Assembly (NCBI GenBank): GCA_023229505.1
Contig: JALNZD010000007.1
Span: forward strand, 57,830 to 121,829
Length of the DNA: 64,000 bases
Reading direction: 5' to 3'
DNA from: Bacteroidales bacterium
GTDB lineage: Bacteria > Bacteroidota > Bacteroidia > Bacteroidales > JAGOPY01
The position numbers and the translations under genes were made by a program. Each line of letters begins with the position of its first letter. Within the stretch, counting starts at the first letter, position 1. Below, piece after piece: positions 52,759 through 61,504 of the stretch. The notes below the pieces were generated by a model. It ran no database searches. It had not been told where the DNA came from and worked only from the letters and a program-made list of their open reading frames with translations.

Positions 52759-55700
52759 CTACTTCACGACAACAATCCTTCCGGTATATTGCTTCCCGGC
52801 ATTAAGCCTGTAAAAGTAAACCCCGCCGGGAACCGGGTTTTGGTTGTCGCTTGTTCCATCCCAAAGCATACTGTGTGTGCCTTTATCTTTTATGGTGTTT
52901 AGGAGAAGCGTTTTTACTTTTTCCCCTTTAATATCGAAAATCTCGAGGCTTATTTCAGCTTTTTCAAAAACCTGGAAGGAAATAGTGGTTTCGTTGGTAA
53001 ATGGATTCGGGAAAACAGCTACCGGATTTCCGGCAGATGAATGATCCGGATCAGCTATTCCGATACCTATATCTACAGTTAACATTACCGGAATCTCTGT
53101 TTGATTGCTGAGATTATCAGTTACGATAATTAAACAACTATAGTCACCTTCTGACAAACCGGTGGTGTTAAAAGTAAGTTGAAGGTCATCCTGCTCACCG
53201 CCATTCAGGCTTCCGCTTACCGGGTTGATGGAAAGCCAGCTAACCGGGTCAAGTGGATTTTGGAAAAAGCTCCCGGTAATTTCAATGGAATATTCTAATA
53301 AGCCACCGCCAATGTTAGCGATCATGAGCGTATCAATATCGGTTTGATCGGGCGGCATAGTTTTAGCAAGCGATTCGGGATTTAAATATAGTTGTGGCAA
53401 GCCATTGTCGAAGGCTGGAAACAAGATGTAGTCGATCCAGGCACAGTCAGACCCGCTGTTTACAGAATAGTCTTTATGATAAACCCAGCTTAGTGTATGC
53501 AAACCTGCACTAATCGGATAAACTTCCAGGCTCCAGGGCACCTCATTATCCCACCTTCCTTTTTCGTCATCATCCACCCTAAACGCCAGGTAATCATAAC
53601 CGGTACCATTCGGGTCATTTTCACAGGATACTTTTTTATAAAAACTGATCTCTCCATCATATAAAATATCCAGCTCAAGCGTAAGTATCGATTCTTCCTC
53701 ATCATCAATACTACCGGAACGTGTACTGTATTCGCCTTCATACATTTCGCTGTTAACAACATACCAGTTTGCATTACCATCAAACGCCCATGGGTACTTC
53801 GAGAAATCACCGGTTTCATAATCCTCGACTATAAGGCCAACCACCAGGCCAATGCCTGCGGTTGTTGCATAGCCCTCTGCTGCTGTAATATCGAAGGTTA
53901 TCATGATAATATGTCCGGGAGGAGCTGTTTCATCCACCGTAATATCAAATGTAATAACCTCGCTGGCCGCCGGATCGAGCACATCGATATAGGCCGTCGT
54001 GTTGCTGATGGTTACAAAAGGATCGATAGTGGAAATATCTAAATTAATTGCATTGGCAGTTAAACTTCCGCTATTTACAATCGCCACCTCAATCAGGGCC
54101 GTTTCGCCAGGATCAAGGTATCCGTTTCCGCCATCGTTGACAACAACAAGGCCTGGTTCAACCACAGGAGCATAAGCTTTTAATTTTATCGTGCCTTCCC
54201 ACAAATCCACACTCGAAGTGGTCAGTGTTGTTAGGTTTACAGAGTAATTATCGGGGACATTTGTAGTAACATCAAAAGAAAAAGCGCCTGCAATTAAAAC
54301 GCTGTCGCCGGGCTGAATTGTTCCAAAAAATTCATTGCTGTCAGTTATGTTGATATACTGACCGTTAAAAGAAATGGTCATATCCAAATCTTGGGCAGCA
54401 ACCTCCATGGTATTCTTAAGCTGGACATCCAGGCTCACTGTTTCGCCAAATTCGATAATATCATCATCGCCTGCATTTACTGTGTAAGTGATAACAATAT
54501 CCAGGGGTACCACCGGATGTATATCGGATTCCCAAAGGCCCCGGCCATAAGTACCGGCTCGTATTTTTCCCGATTCGTAATGAATCTCCATTTCATTAAT
54601 AATTACATTGGGTATTCCTTCACTAAACGGTTCCCATTCGTCAAGAGTATTATCCCTGTAATAAATCCCCACATCCATCCCTACATAGATTCCTTCGTGC
54701 TCATCGTTATTGAAAATGACGCAATTTGCAGGAATATTGGGCAGGTTTTCTGAGTAATTCTCCCACGTATTTCCGGCATCGTAAGAAATGTAAACTTTAT
54801 CCCCATCATCAAAACCCGAAAGGCTGACTGCCACAGTTTCCGGGTAGAGCGGATGAACAGCAATGTAGGAAATAAACAGGTCGGGCAGTCCACTGGTAAT
54901 ATTTTCCCAGGTAGTACCTCCATCAGTAGTTCTGTAAATTGTCCCGGATTTTGATACATATAAATAATCAGGATCTGATTCGGAGATATACATATTGTTG
55001 ATATTCCCGCTCCCGAGGTTTGAAATGGTTGTCCAGCTATTCATACCACTGGTGGTTTTGCGAACATTGGTCGTTCCAACATATAAAGTTTGGGGATCTA
55101 CAGGGTGCATGACAAAAGGTGTCACCCAGGCCCCGCCGCCCGGTTGCACTATCCCAACATTTCCGCCGTTTCCGCCATTGTTTGATTTATAAAAATTTCC
55201 ATTTTGAGAGGTGCCATAAACGATGTTTTCATTTGTATGATCGATAGCGGCCTCCATCCCGTCTGCACCCAGCCATTCATGCCAATAGTCATCGGTATAA
55301 ACACTTGTACCATTATCCTGTGATCCACCCATGAGTTTGTAAGGATTTGTTCTGCTGCCTGCTATACGGTAAAACTGCCTGATGGCAATTCCTTCGGTCA
55401 AATCAGTCCAGTTGGATCCATTATCGGTGGATTTACTAATCAGGCCATCACTACCCACATAAAGCGTCCCGCCATAAAATACCATTTCGTGAATATCGCA
55501 ATGGGTATATCCGAGTGAGTTGCCCCATGTCCAATCGGTGGTTTGTGTCCAGGATTGGCCTCCATTCAGTGACTTGTAAGTATTGATTTCACCGATGTGA
55601 ACCTCTTCGGCATTTTCGTGAGAGACCGCCATAGCAAGATCGTACCAGCCCTGGTTTCCCTCGGTGGGTGAAGCGGACCGCGGAGTGAATGAACTGCCGC

Positions 55701-56757
55701 TGTTTTCCGAACGGTAAATCCCGTTTTCGTATGAGAAAAAGTAAACATATTCAGGGTTATCTTCGGTAACAGCAATTTGCGCCCTGTTGTTATTTGGAAC
55801 CCCCGAAATTTGTGAAAAACTCTCACCACCATTTGTCGATTTATAAAAACTCTCAGTCACTGCATAAACCGTATTTGGATCACCGGGTTTAAATTCCATA
55901 TCATCTATATCACCCGATTGAACGTTGTACCAGTTTATACCAGCATCCGTAGTTTTGTATATGCCATTTGTCGTGGCTGCAAACAAGATGTCAGGATTGG
56001 CGGGATGAATAAGTAGTTTGGCAATAGTCCTGTTTTGGGTAATTTCCCAGTCCAACCCGGTTAACTCCCAGGTATAACCTCCATCAAGAGATTTCAACAC
56101 CCCGATGCTATAATTATCGTTAGCATCTCTGTCACCTGTGCCTATATAAATGATATCAGGGTTTGCAGGATGAATGGCAATAGCCGAAACACCCATAACA
56201 GGCAATTGATCGGTCAACACCTCCCAGTTTTCACCCTCATCCGTAGTCTTCCATAACCCCCCGGAAGGGGCGCCAATATAAATAGTTAACGGGTCGAACG
56301 GGGCGCGGGCTATCACATTGATCCTGCCTATGCCCGGGTTCCAATGACCGGTAATGTTAGTCCAGGTATCGGGACCAAGCGGTTCCCAGTCGCTTCTGTT
56401 TGGGTTCCCACTATTTGGATATTTTTCGCGGAATTTCATGATCTCATTCCAAACCTGGGCATGGTTCAGACGATTGCCTGTTGGATAAACCCGTTGCTCC
56501 ATAAAATATTCCCAGCGCTTAAATTGTTTCCATCCACTACCTTTCCCTGTAAACCGATCTTTGAAGTATTCATTAAAAGCCTTCTGAACCACATAAAAAT
56601 TAACCGAGTGGTCTTTCATCATACCAATCCAATAGGGGTATTCCGATAAACCAGTTTTTGGAGTTTGATGTTGGCTGCTTTGATTTGTCTGAGCCTGGAG
56701 GTTGGTTGTAAAAGCAATTAATAAAAATACCAAAATGAGTAATTCTTTCTTTGTCAT
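52759..56757 (-). CDS. Large secreted sortilin/BNR-repeat protein with C-terminal sorting domain
   Basis: The 1332-residue protein has a signal peptide (ILVFLLIAFTTNLQAQ). Residues about 110-740 form a VPS10/sortilin-like beta-propeller with BNR Asp-boxes (GLWKTTDEGENWEVL, GIYKTTDAGINWYNV, TIYRTTDGGTTWENI). CARDB-like domains (DDDIIEFGETVSLDVQLKN, GYLDPGETALIEVAIVN), a jelly-roll-like domain (AWIDYILFPAF), a BACON-like Ig region and a final sorting domain (AVFPNPFTNETTISF, DNQNPVPGGVYFYRL) follow. Probably a T9SS-exported surface or released glycan- or protein-binding protein. Confidence 0.87.
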   Translation of the reverse strand: MTKKELLILVFLLIAFTTNLQAQTNQSSQHQTPKTGLSEYPYWIGMMKDHSVNFYVVQKAFNEYFKDRFTGKGSGWKQFKRWEYFMEQRVYPTGNRLNHAQVWNEIMKFREKYPNSGNPNRSDWEPLGPDTWTNITGHWNPGIGRINVIARAPFDPLTIYIGAPSGGLWKTTDEGENWEVLTDQLPVMGVSAIAIHPANPDIIYIGTGDRDANDNYSIGVLKSLDGGYTWELTGLDWEITQNRTIAKLLIHPANPDILFAATTNGIYKTTDAGINWYNVQSGDIDDMEFKPGDPNTVYAVTESFYKSTNGGESFSQISGVPNNNRAQIAVTEDNPEYVYFFSYENGIYRSENSGSSFTPRSASPTEGNQGWYDLAMAVSHENAEEVHIGEINTYKSLNGGQSWTQTTDWTWGNSLGYTHCDIHEMVFYGGTLYVGSDGLISKSTDNGSNWTDLTEGIAIRQFYRIAGSRTNPYKLMGGSQDNGTSVYTDDYWHEWLGADGMEAAIDHTNENIVYGTSQNGNFYKSNNGGNGGNVGIVQPGGGAWVTPFVMHPVDPQTLYVGTTNVRKTTSGMNSWTTISNLGSGNINNMYISESDPDYLYVSKSGTIYRTTDGGTTWENITSGLPDLFISYIAVHPLYPETVAVSLSGFDDGDKVYISYDAGNTWENYSENLPNIPANCVIFNNDEHEGIYVGMDVGIYYRDNTLDEWEPFSEGIPNVIINEMEIHYESGKIRAGTYGRGLWESDIHPVVPLDIVITYTVNAGDDDIIEFGETVSLDVQLKNTMEVAAQDLDMTISFNGQYINITDSNEFFGTIQPGDSVLIAGAFSFDVTTNVPDNYSVNLTTLTTSSVDLWEGTIKLKAYAPVVEPGLVVVNDGGNGYLDPGETALIEVAIVNSGSLTANAINLDISTIDPFVTISNTTAYIDVLDPAASEVITFDITVDETAPPGHIIMITFDITAAEGYATTAGIGLVVGLIVEDYETGDFSKYPWAFDGNANWYVVNSEMYEGEYSTRSGSIDDEEESILTLELDILYDGEISFYKKVSCENDPNGTGYDYLAFRVDDDEKGRWDNEVPWSLEVYPISAGLHTLSWVYHKDYSVNSGSDCAWIDYILFPAFDNGLPQLYLNPESLAKTMPPDQTDIDTLMIANIGGGLLEYSIEITGSFFQNPLDPVSWLSINPVSGSLNGGEQDDLQLTFNTTGLSEGDYSCLIIVTDNLSNQTEIPVMLTVDIGIGIADPDHSSAGNPVAVFPNPFTNETTISFQVFEKAEISLEIFDIKGEKVKTLLLNTIKDKGTHSMLWDGTSDNQNPVPGGVYFYRLNAGKQYTGRIVVVK

Positions 56758-56874
56758 AGTTAAGTTCTTTAAATCAGAGAGTTACTTTATAGTCGAAAAA
56801 TGATCTGGTAAAATATTCAATAAAAATAAACAGTCAGCAATCGGGCGTATAAATGAGACATACTTGATGTAATC

Positions 56875-57498
56875 TTATTTTTTACCAAATGCTTCTTCGA
56901 GAATAAATGCGGCGAGTGATCTGCCGGCATTGGCATAAGCCTCCTGGATCCTGGTTCCTGTATCGTAATCCAAATCAAAGATCCCGCTGCCAGGTGAATT
57001 AGTGATCGTAACTTTTGCCATTTCGGCATTCGATTCGTCGAAAAAAGTCACTTCAGCATTGATTGACGCATTCTTGCTTGTCATATAAATATTGAATCCC
57101 GGTTCGGTGAATGTAGTATGGACCACCATCCTGTATTTGCCGCCTGCATTTGGGTCTATTTTGAAATTCACCGCTAAGATGTTACAAAAGTTATTGAAGG
57201 CATCCTGGAACCTGGGCTGGAACTTTGCTCCCCTGTCGTTAACCCAGTCTTGTTGCCACTGGTCGCCTTTTCCGGGTTCCTTTTTATTATATTCTTCCAC
57301 TTTCTTCTTCAGATAGTCTGCTTCTTTGTATTTACCCACCATCATGTTGTCATAGGTATATTCCACCCGGACCTCAGAAAGAGTGCCGAGAGAGGCTACT
57401 GAGCCGGATTTGAGGGCGATTTTCTGGGCATGGGATACCGTGGAGAGGCTCAGCACCAAGCCTGCAATGATCAGGAAAGAAATATTTTTCGTTTTAAT
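56875..57498 (-). CDS. Secreted protein of unknown function with probable ATT start codon
   Basis: The mature part (from residue 26) has YKEADYLKKKVEEYNKK and a beta-rich domain ending in ASINAEVTFFDESNAEMAKV and ARTRIQEAYANAGRSLAAF-like helices; no family recognised. The only usual start, TTG 57459, gives a truncated signal. Upstream in frame the sequence reads I-K-T-K-N-I-S-F-L-I-I-A-G-L-V-L-S from an ATT at 57498, directly after a TAA stop. This is a textbook signal peptide with ATG changed to ATT. Either ATT initiates or the gene has lost its normal start. Confidence 0.6.
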   Translation of the reverse strand: MKTKNISFLIIAGLVLSLSTVSHAQKIALKSGSVASLGTLSEVRVEYTYDNMMVGKYKEADYLKKKVEEYNKKEPGKGDQWQQDWVNDRGAKFQPRFQDAFNNFCNILAVNFKIDPNAGGKYRMVVHTTFTEPGFNIYMTSKNASINAEVTFFDESNAEMAKVTITNSPGSGIFDLDYDTGTRIQEAYANAGRSLAAFILEEAFGKK

Positions 57499-57729
57499 TT
57501 AATTAAGTTAGTAAATCTGGATTTCGAAAGCAAAATTATAAATAAACTGTGAGTTCTTTAAGGTAAAAATCTCAAGGCATTCAAAAATGTCGAACAAATT
57601 CCCCCACTTAACACTCAAAACTCAAAACTTAAAACTCCCTTTTCATGGACGATGGACGAAGTGATGGTCGATTGTCGATTATAATACGAAAATATTATAA
57701 TAATTTCTGATTATATTCTTCTAATTGTG

Positions 57730-57737
57730 TATCTTTG
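57730..57737 (+). promoter_or_regulatory. -7 promoter box of the broken AAA_14 gene
   Basis: TATCTTTG matches TAnnTTTG and lies 16 bases before ATG 57754, the same spacing class and the same octamer as before the intact AAA_14 gene at 60845-60852. Confidence 0.55.
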
Positions 57738-57753
57738 GGATCAAATCAAGCAT

Positions 57754-58568
57754 ATGATCAACAGAATTATCATTCAAAGAATCAAAGAAGTCCTGTTCAA
57801 AGGAAAAATAATTATGCTCTTTGGTCCGCGTCAATCCGGGAAAACGACAGTGCTGGAAATGTTGGCCCGGGAGATCCGGGAAAAAGTTCTAATCCTGGAC
57901 TGTGATGAACCTGACATCAGAAAAGAACTGACAGATGTTACATCAACACAATTGATGCACAGGTTCGGCGATGCCCGGGTAGTCATGATCGACGAAGCCC
58001 AACGGATCAAAAATATAGGAATCACCCTTAAGCTTATTCATGATAAAATTAAAGCTGTTCAGTTGATTGTTACGGGATCTTCATCCCTCGAATTGACCAA
58101 CTGACAGTCAGGCGTTACATTGATCTTTTGGAGAAGGCATTTGTCGTCTTCAGGCTAAGGTCATTCAGCAGGAATGTGAGGAATGAGATCAGGAAATCCC
58201 GAAAGATTTATTTTTATGATAACGGGATCCGAAATGCACTGATTTCAAATTTCAGCCAGATCAATCTAAGAACAGATAAAGGAGCGCTTTGGGAAAATTT
58301 CCTGGTTGGGGAAAGGTTCAAATTACTGAACAATCTTCAGATTGATGCCAAAAGATATTTTTGGAGAACTGCGCAACAGCAGGAGATTGATTACATTGAA
58401 GAAAGTGATGGAAAAATATCAGCTTATGAGTTTAAATGGGCTGATAAAATAAAGAATAAGATACCAACTACTTTTTTAAATGCTTACCCTGATTCGATTA
58501 CCTCATTTGTTAGCAGTTCAAATTACATGGATTTTGTGAATGAGCATTCCTGGATTCTGACATGTTGA
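57754..58568 (+). pseudogene. AAA_14/DUF4143 ATPase broken by internal deletion and frameshift
   Basis: From ATG 57754 the N-terminal ATPase part is normal: Walker A FGPRQSGKTTV, Walker B VVMIDEAQRI and sensor-like IVTGSSSLEL. It stops at 58102-58104. The other frame then resumes within a few bases at LTVRRYIDLLEKAFVVFRLR and runs through the DUF4143 C-terminus (DNGIRNALISNF, ENFLVGERFK, QQQEIDYIEE) to 58568. Intact relatives have roughly 130 residues between these two parts, so an internal deletion has removed them and shifted the frame. The C-terminal end collides with a truncated hipA on the other strand. Confidence 0.85.
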
Positions 58569-59253
58569 TACCCGCCGCCAGGGCAAGTTTATAAGCCAGA
58601 AATTCCCATTTGGCTTTATCGATCGTATCGTTCTTCGATGGAAATTTTGCGATCCAGAGTTGACCTTTTTTATCAATTATATTAGCTTTTGGCCTTGCAC
58701 CACCCAATGATGATCCCGGTGCCATTAGCATAATCAGCCATTCATTTAGTTCTTTCGTGTCCTTATCAGACTCTACAAGGTCTGCAATATGCTGTAATTC
58801 TCCAACCGATGTCCATGGTGGAACATGGGAGCGGCTATCATCATCAAGAAATGGTCCGTTCGGGTCAAGTTTAAAGCGCAACGCCCCCATCCTGCATGTA
58901 TCTGCAACTCGCAAAAGAAAGTCTGTGTCATGCAAAACAGGTGCAATTCTTCCTTCAGTCTTTGCTATCTGGGCGGCTCTTCTCTTCATCAGTGTCATTC
59001 CCCAGGTATCCGGCATCGAATCGAAAAATATTCCGAAATTATCTTTTGCTGCCGGAAACTGAGGGCCTGGATACAGGCCAATGTCAGGATCCAGAAGAAA
59101 AAGATTACTTTCTTTCAGCCATTGTTTATCATATTCAAAGCTGAAAGATTTTCGGCCTTTTGCCTGGTGGGCTGACAAAATTCCGATCAGCACCGGTACC
59201 GGCATCCCAAACCAGTGGGCGTAAACAAAAATGTCTGTTTTATTGATTGACAT
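58510..59253 (-). pseudogene. hipA-like toxin kinase, C-terminally truncated
   Basis: The frame holds the N-terminal half of a HipA-like serine/threonine kinase: VYAHWFGMPVPVLIGILSA, PGPQFPAAKDNFGIFFDSMPDTWG and the Gly-rich ATP loop region APGSSLGGARPKANI, with AKWEFLAYKLALAAGI. Family members are about 400-440 residues, with the catalytic Asp and metal-binding residues in the missing second half. After about residue 231 the sequence is antisense to the DUF4143 remnant. It cannot be a working kinase. The start at 59253 is two bases after the hipB remnant. Confidence 0.85.
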
Positions 59254-59255
59254 AA

Positions 59256-59417
59256 TTACTTTTTACCGAGGAGTTTAATATCCTGAAGCTTTTTACCCAA
59301 TTCATCATCTGCAGCCAGTTTTAGAAAATCATCCTGCAGGCCAAGTACCCGCAGAACATTGAAGACTGCACCCAGGGACGGACGGGCCTCGTTGCCGCAA
59401 CGCGACTGAACCTGGCG
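59256..59417 (-). pseudogene. hipB-like antitoxin C-terminal remnant
   Basis: The 53-codon open stretch ends LGAVFNVLRVLGLQDDFLKL, AADDELGKKLQDIKLLGKK, which is the C-terminus of a HipB-type antitoxin. Its helix-turn-helix half is missing: a TAA lies in frame at 59418-59420 and no homologous sequence is seen beyond. The break lies inside a large palindrome (59391-59487). Together with the truncated hipA this is a wrecked toxin-antitoxin pair. Confidence 0.75.
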
Positions 59418-59590
59418 TTACCCGACTAAGTCGGGTTCCCCTCACAAGTTCGGGGACCGCACCAGCTTATGTCGCTTTTGCGGCAACTGTGTTTAATAAT
59501 AAATTTCAACACTAGTTGTGGTGGAGCGACCTGGGGGAGCGGACTGAGGAGCGAAGCGACGAGGGAGCTCTCCAGTCGCGGAACCACAAC
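59391..59590. repeat. Three adjoining structured palindromes at a rearrangement breakpoint
   Basis: Element 1 (59391-59487) is bounded by GTTGCCGCAA and TTGCGGCAAC, with inner pairs GCGAC/GTCGC and CTGG/CCAG and two small hairpins CCCGACTAAGTCGGG and CCCC...GGGG, a branched, RNA-like plan. A middle hairpin CAACTGTGTT...AACACTAGTTG (59484-59518) has one bulged T. Element 2 (59515-59590) is bounded by GTTGTGGT and ACCACAAC with GCGAC/GTCGC and TGG/CCA again inside. The shared plan suggests a family of mobile or structured elements. Confidence 0.7.
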
Positions 59591-59647
59591 GAAAAAATAA
59601 ATAGGTCAGTTAAATTAAGAAGGAAATTCCAGCAATCTCTAATGCTA

Positions 59648-60829
59648 TTAACTAATTAGATCTGCAACCGGTATCATAAGGAATTCCTCAAATGGTATTC
59701 CTTCTCTTCCAACAAGAAGAACCTTGCCTGGATTAAATCGCTTCGTGAATTCTGGAATACCTGAAGAGGACTTATTGCGGCCGCTTTTCACTACAATCCC
59801 GAAAGTTTTGTCCCCTTTCTGCAGGACAAAATCAACTTCGTGATTGCCTTCCCGCCAGTAATAAAGGTTTATTTGTTCCGTCAATGATTGATTGAGAAGG
59901 TGAGACCCGATGGCAGATTCAACCCAACGTCCATAAATTTCTGGTTGTTCGGCGATTTCCTGTCTTTGGTTTGGACTTATGGCTGACATTAAAGCAGTAT
60001 TAAACACCTGGAACTTTGGACTCGAGGCACGCTGCCGGATTGTTGAAGTGGAAAATTTCTCCAGTCCCTTGATCATACCTGCACCTTCCAAAAGTTTCAG
60101 GTAATGGGCCAGTGTTGTCGTATTCCCTGCATCCTTCAATTGTCCCAGTATCTTATTGTACGAAAGGATCTGACCAGACCAGGAACAGGCCAGGTCGAAA
60201 AGGTTACGCAACAAGACTGGTTTGTCAATCCTGGTCAACAGTAAAATATCACGCATGATGGTCGTTTCAACCAGGGAATGACGGATGTATTCTTTCCATC
60301 GGTTTTCATCGGAGATCAGATCAGCAGGGCCCGGATACCCCCCAAACCAGATGTAATCTTCCAGGGAGAAGCCGAATGCATCTTTCATCTCCCTGTAGGA
60401 CCAGTGAGGAAGCATGGTCACTTCAAACCGTCCTGCCAGCGATTCACTCAAACCTTTCTGTAACATCAACTGCGATGATCCAAGAAGAATGACCTTCAAA
60501 GGCAGCTTATCAAAGCTGTCTTTATCCCACTGGATCTTCACCAGGTTGCTCCAATCCGGAATTTTTTGAATCTCATCAATGACCAGCAGTGCTTCTTTAG
60601 CTCCAATGGAATTAAATTTCAACCGGATTGCTTCCCACTGCTGTTGCAGCCAGAGAGGTTGGGTCGCTTCATCCGCAGAGGCATAATGCCAGGGGAAAGG
60701 ATATTTATCCAGAAGTTGCCGGACAAGGGTAGTTTTGCCCACCTGCCTGGGACCCATGAGAACCTGGATGAATTTTCTTTCCAGGCTAAGCCGTTGCTCG
60801 ATCCTGGTATAATAAGGACGCTGGAACAT
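59648..60829 (-). CDS. AAA_14/DUF4143 ATP-binding protein
   Basis: The 393-residue protein is intact: Walker A GPRQVGKTTLVRQLL, Walker B ALLVIDEIQKIP, sensor ILLGSSQLML, then helical and winged-helix-like middle (SYNKILGQLKDAGNTTTLAHYLKLLEGAGMI in pieces) and DUF4143 with INLYYWREGNHEVDFVLQ and GIVVKSGRNK, a PD-(D/E)xK-like remnant strand set. The family is very common, of unknown function, and often duplicated or broken in genomes. Its promoter overlaps two matched palindromes (60857-60900), suggesting autoregulation. The pseudogene at 57754 is a distant paralogue. Confidence 0.9.
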   Translation of the reverse strand: MFQRPYYTRIEQRLSLERKFIQVLMGPRQVGKTTLVRQLLDKYPFPWHYASADEATQPLWLQQQWEAIRLKFNSIGAKEALLVIDEIQKIPDWSNLVKIQWDKDSFDKLPLKVILLGSSQLMLQKGLSESLAGRFEVTMLPHWSYREMKDAFGFSLEDYIWFGGYPGPADLISDENRWKEYIRHSLVETTIMRDILLLTRIDKPVLLRNLFDLACSWSGQILSYNKILGQLKDAGNTTTLAHYLKLLEGAGMIKGLEKFSTSTIRQRASSPKFQVFNTALMSAISPNQRQEIAEQPEIYGRWVESAIGSHLLNQSLTEQINLYYWREGNHEVDFVLQKGDKTFGIVVKSGRNKSSSGIPEFTKRFNPGKVLLVGREGIPFEEFLMIPVADLIS

Positions 60830-60844
60830 AACTGATATTTTTTA

Positions 60845-60900
60845 CAAAGATAATAATTTACTCAACGTATTGAGTAAAATTACTCAGTATATTGAGTAAA
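60845..60900 (-). promoter_or_regulatory. Promoter and twin operator palindromes of the AAA_14 gene
   Basis: On the minus strand TATCTTTG (60845-60852) is a -7 box, predicting a leader of about 10 nt. Just upstream lie two palindromes: TTTACTCA-N6-TGAGTAAA (60857-60878) and TTACTCA-N6-TGAGTAA (60880-60899). Their centres are 22 bases apart, two helical turns, as expected for cooperative binding of two dimers. They would cover the -33 region, so binding should repress. Confidence 0.75.
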
Positions 60901-61282
60901 TCCTGAATTCCGCGACCAGCTTGTCTTGTAAGAATAATTTTAATACAGATGATATGTATAGAAAATCGACTTTTCTTTACATATCATCCCTTATTTGAAT
61001 AGAAAAATCTTAATAAAAGGATTCTAAGGAATTACTGATTACGCCATCAGAAATTCATTGAAATCTTTGTGACCCGGGTAGATGATCTGCGCCCAATCCT
61101 TGGCCTGGCTATGGCTGGCAAGGATCTTTTGTGTTGTTTTAAGGCTCCAGGCTGTTCAATTCATCATGGGTCAGATGCATGGTATGAGGAAATTTCAAAA
61201 CAAATCCCCAACTTAAACCTCAACCCTTAAAACTTAAAACTCAAAACCCGATCCGCATTTGGCGTGATCGGGTTTTGCTTTG
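60901..61282. other. Intergenic region with a decayed small gene and word repeats
   Basis: The minus strand between 61180 and 61039 encodes MHLTHDELNSLEP and, after a frame change, KILASHSQAKDWAQIIYPGH ending DFNEFLMA before a stop. Both pieces look protein-like and may be a frameshifted small gene of unknown family. The segment 61200-61250 is a word array of CTTAAAACTCAAAAC units. Nothing else is visible. Confidence 0.35.
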
Positions 61283-61356
61283 TGGAGTATATCGGAGTCG
61301 AACCGATGACCTCTTGACTGCCAGTCAAACGCTCTAGCCAGCTGAGCTAATACCCC
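61283..61356 (-). tRNA. tRNA-Ala (anticodon GGC)
   Basis: The minus strand folds as a 74-nt tRNA: GGGGTAT paired with ATACTCC, including the G3:U70 pair of alanine tRNAs, D-arm AGCTCAGCTGGCTAGAGC identical to the tRNA at 33991, anticodon loop CTGGCAG in stem TTTGA/TCAAG, and T-arm TCGGTTCGACTCCGA. CCA is not encoded. Confidence 0.93.
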
Positions 61357-61445
61357 GAAAAGGGTGTGGGTGTGGGTGTCAAGTGTAGTGTGGGTGTGGA
61401 GTTTGAAATTGGAAATTAGAAATTTGAAACTGGAAATTATGAATC
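61357..61445. repeat. GGGTGTGGGTGTG and GAAATTGGAAATT word arrays upstream of tRNA-Ala
   Basis: Immediately 5' of the tRNA (minus strand) lies GGGTGTGGGTGTGGGTGTC, AGTGTGGGTGTGG, very similar to the array 5' of the other tRNA-Ala at 34068-34115. A second array with GGAAATTAGAAATTTG units follows and another with AATTTCTAATTTCC units lies at 61498-61525. Confidence 0.7.
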
Positions 61446-61504
61446 CTTCCGCAGTGCAAAAGTAAGAATTAATCTAAATATCACAACAATAGACCCCCAA
61501 ATTT

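Noticed and set aside
59391..59590. Integron attC sites, suggested by bulged palindromes next to a toxin-antitoxin gene pair
   Set aside because: attC sites begin RYYYAAC and end GTTRRRY; here the arms run the other way (GTT...AAC) and the core bases do not fit. No integrase is present.
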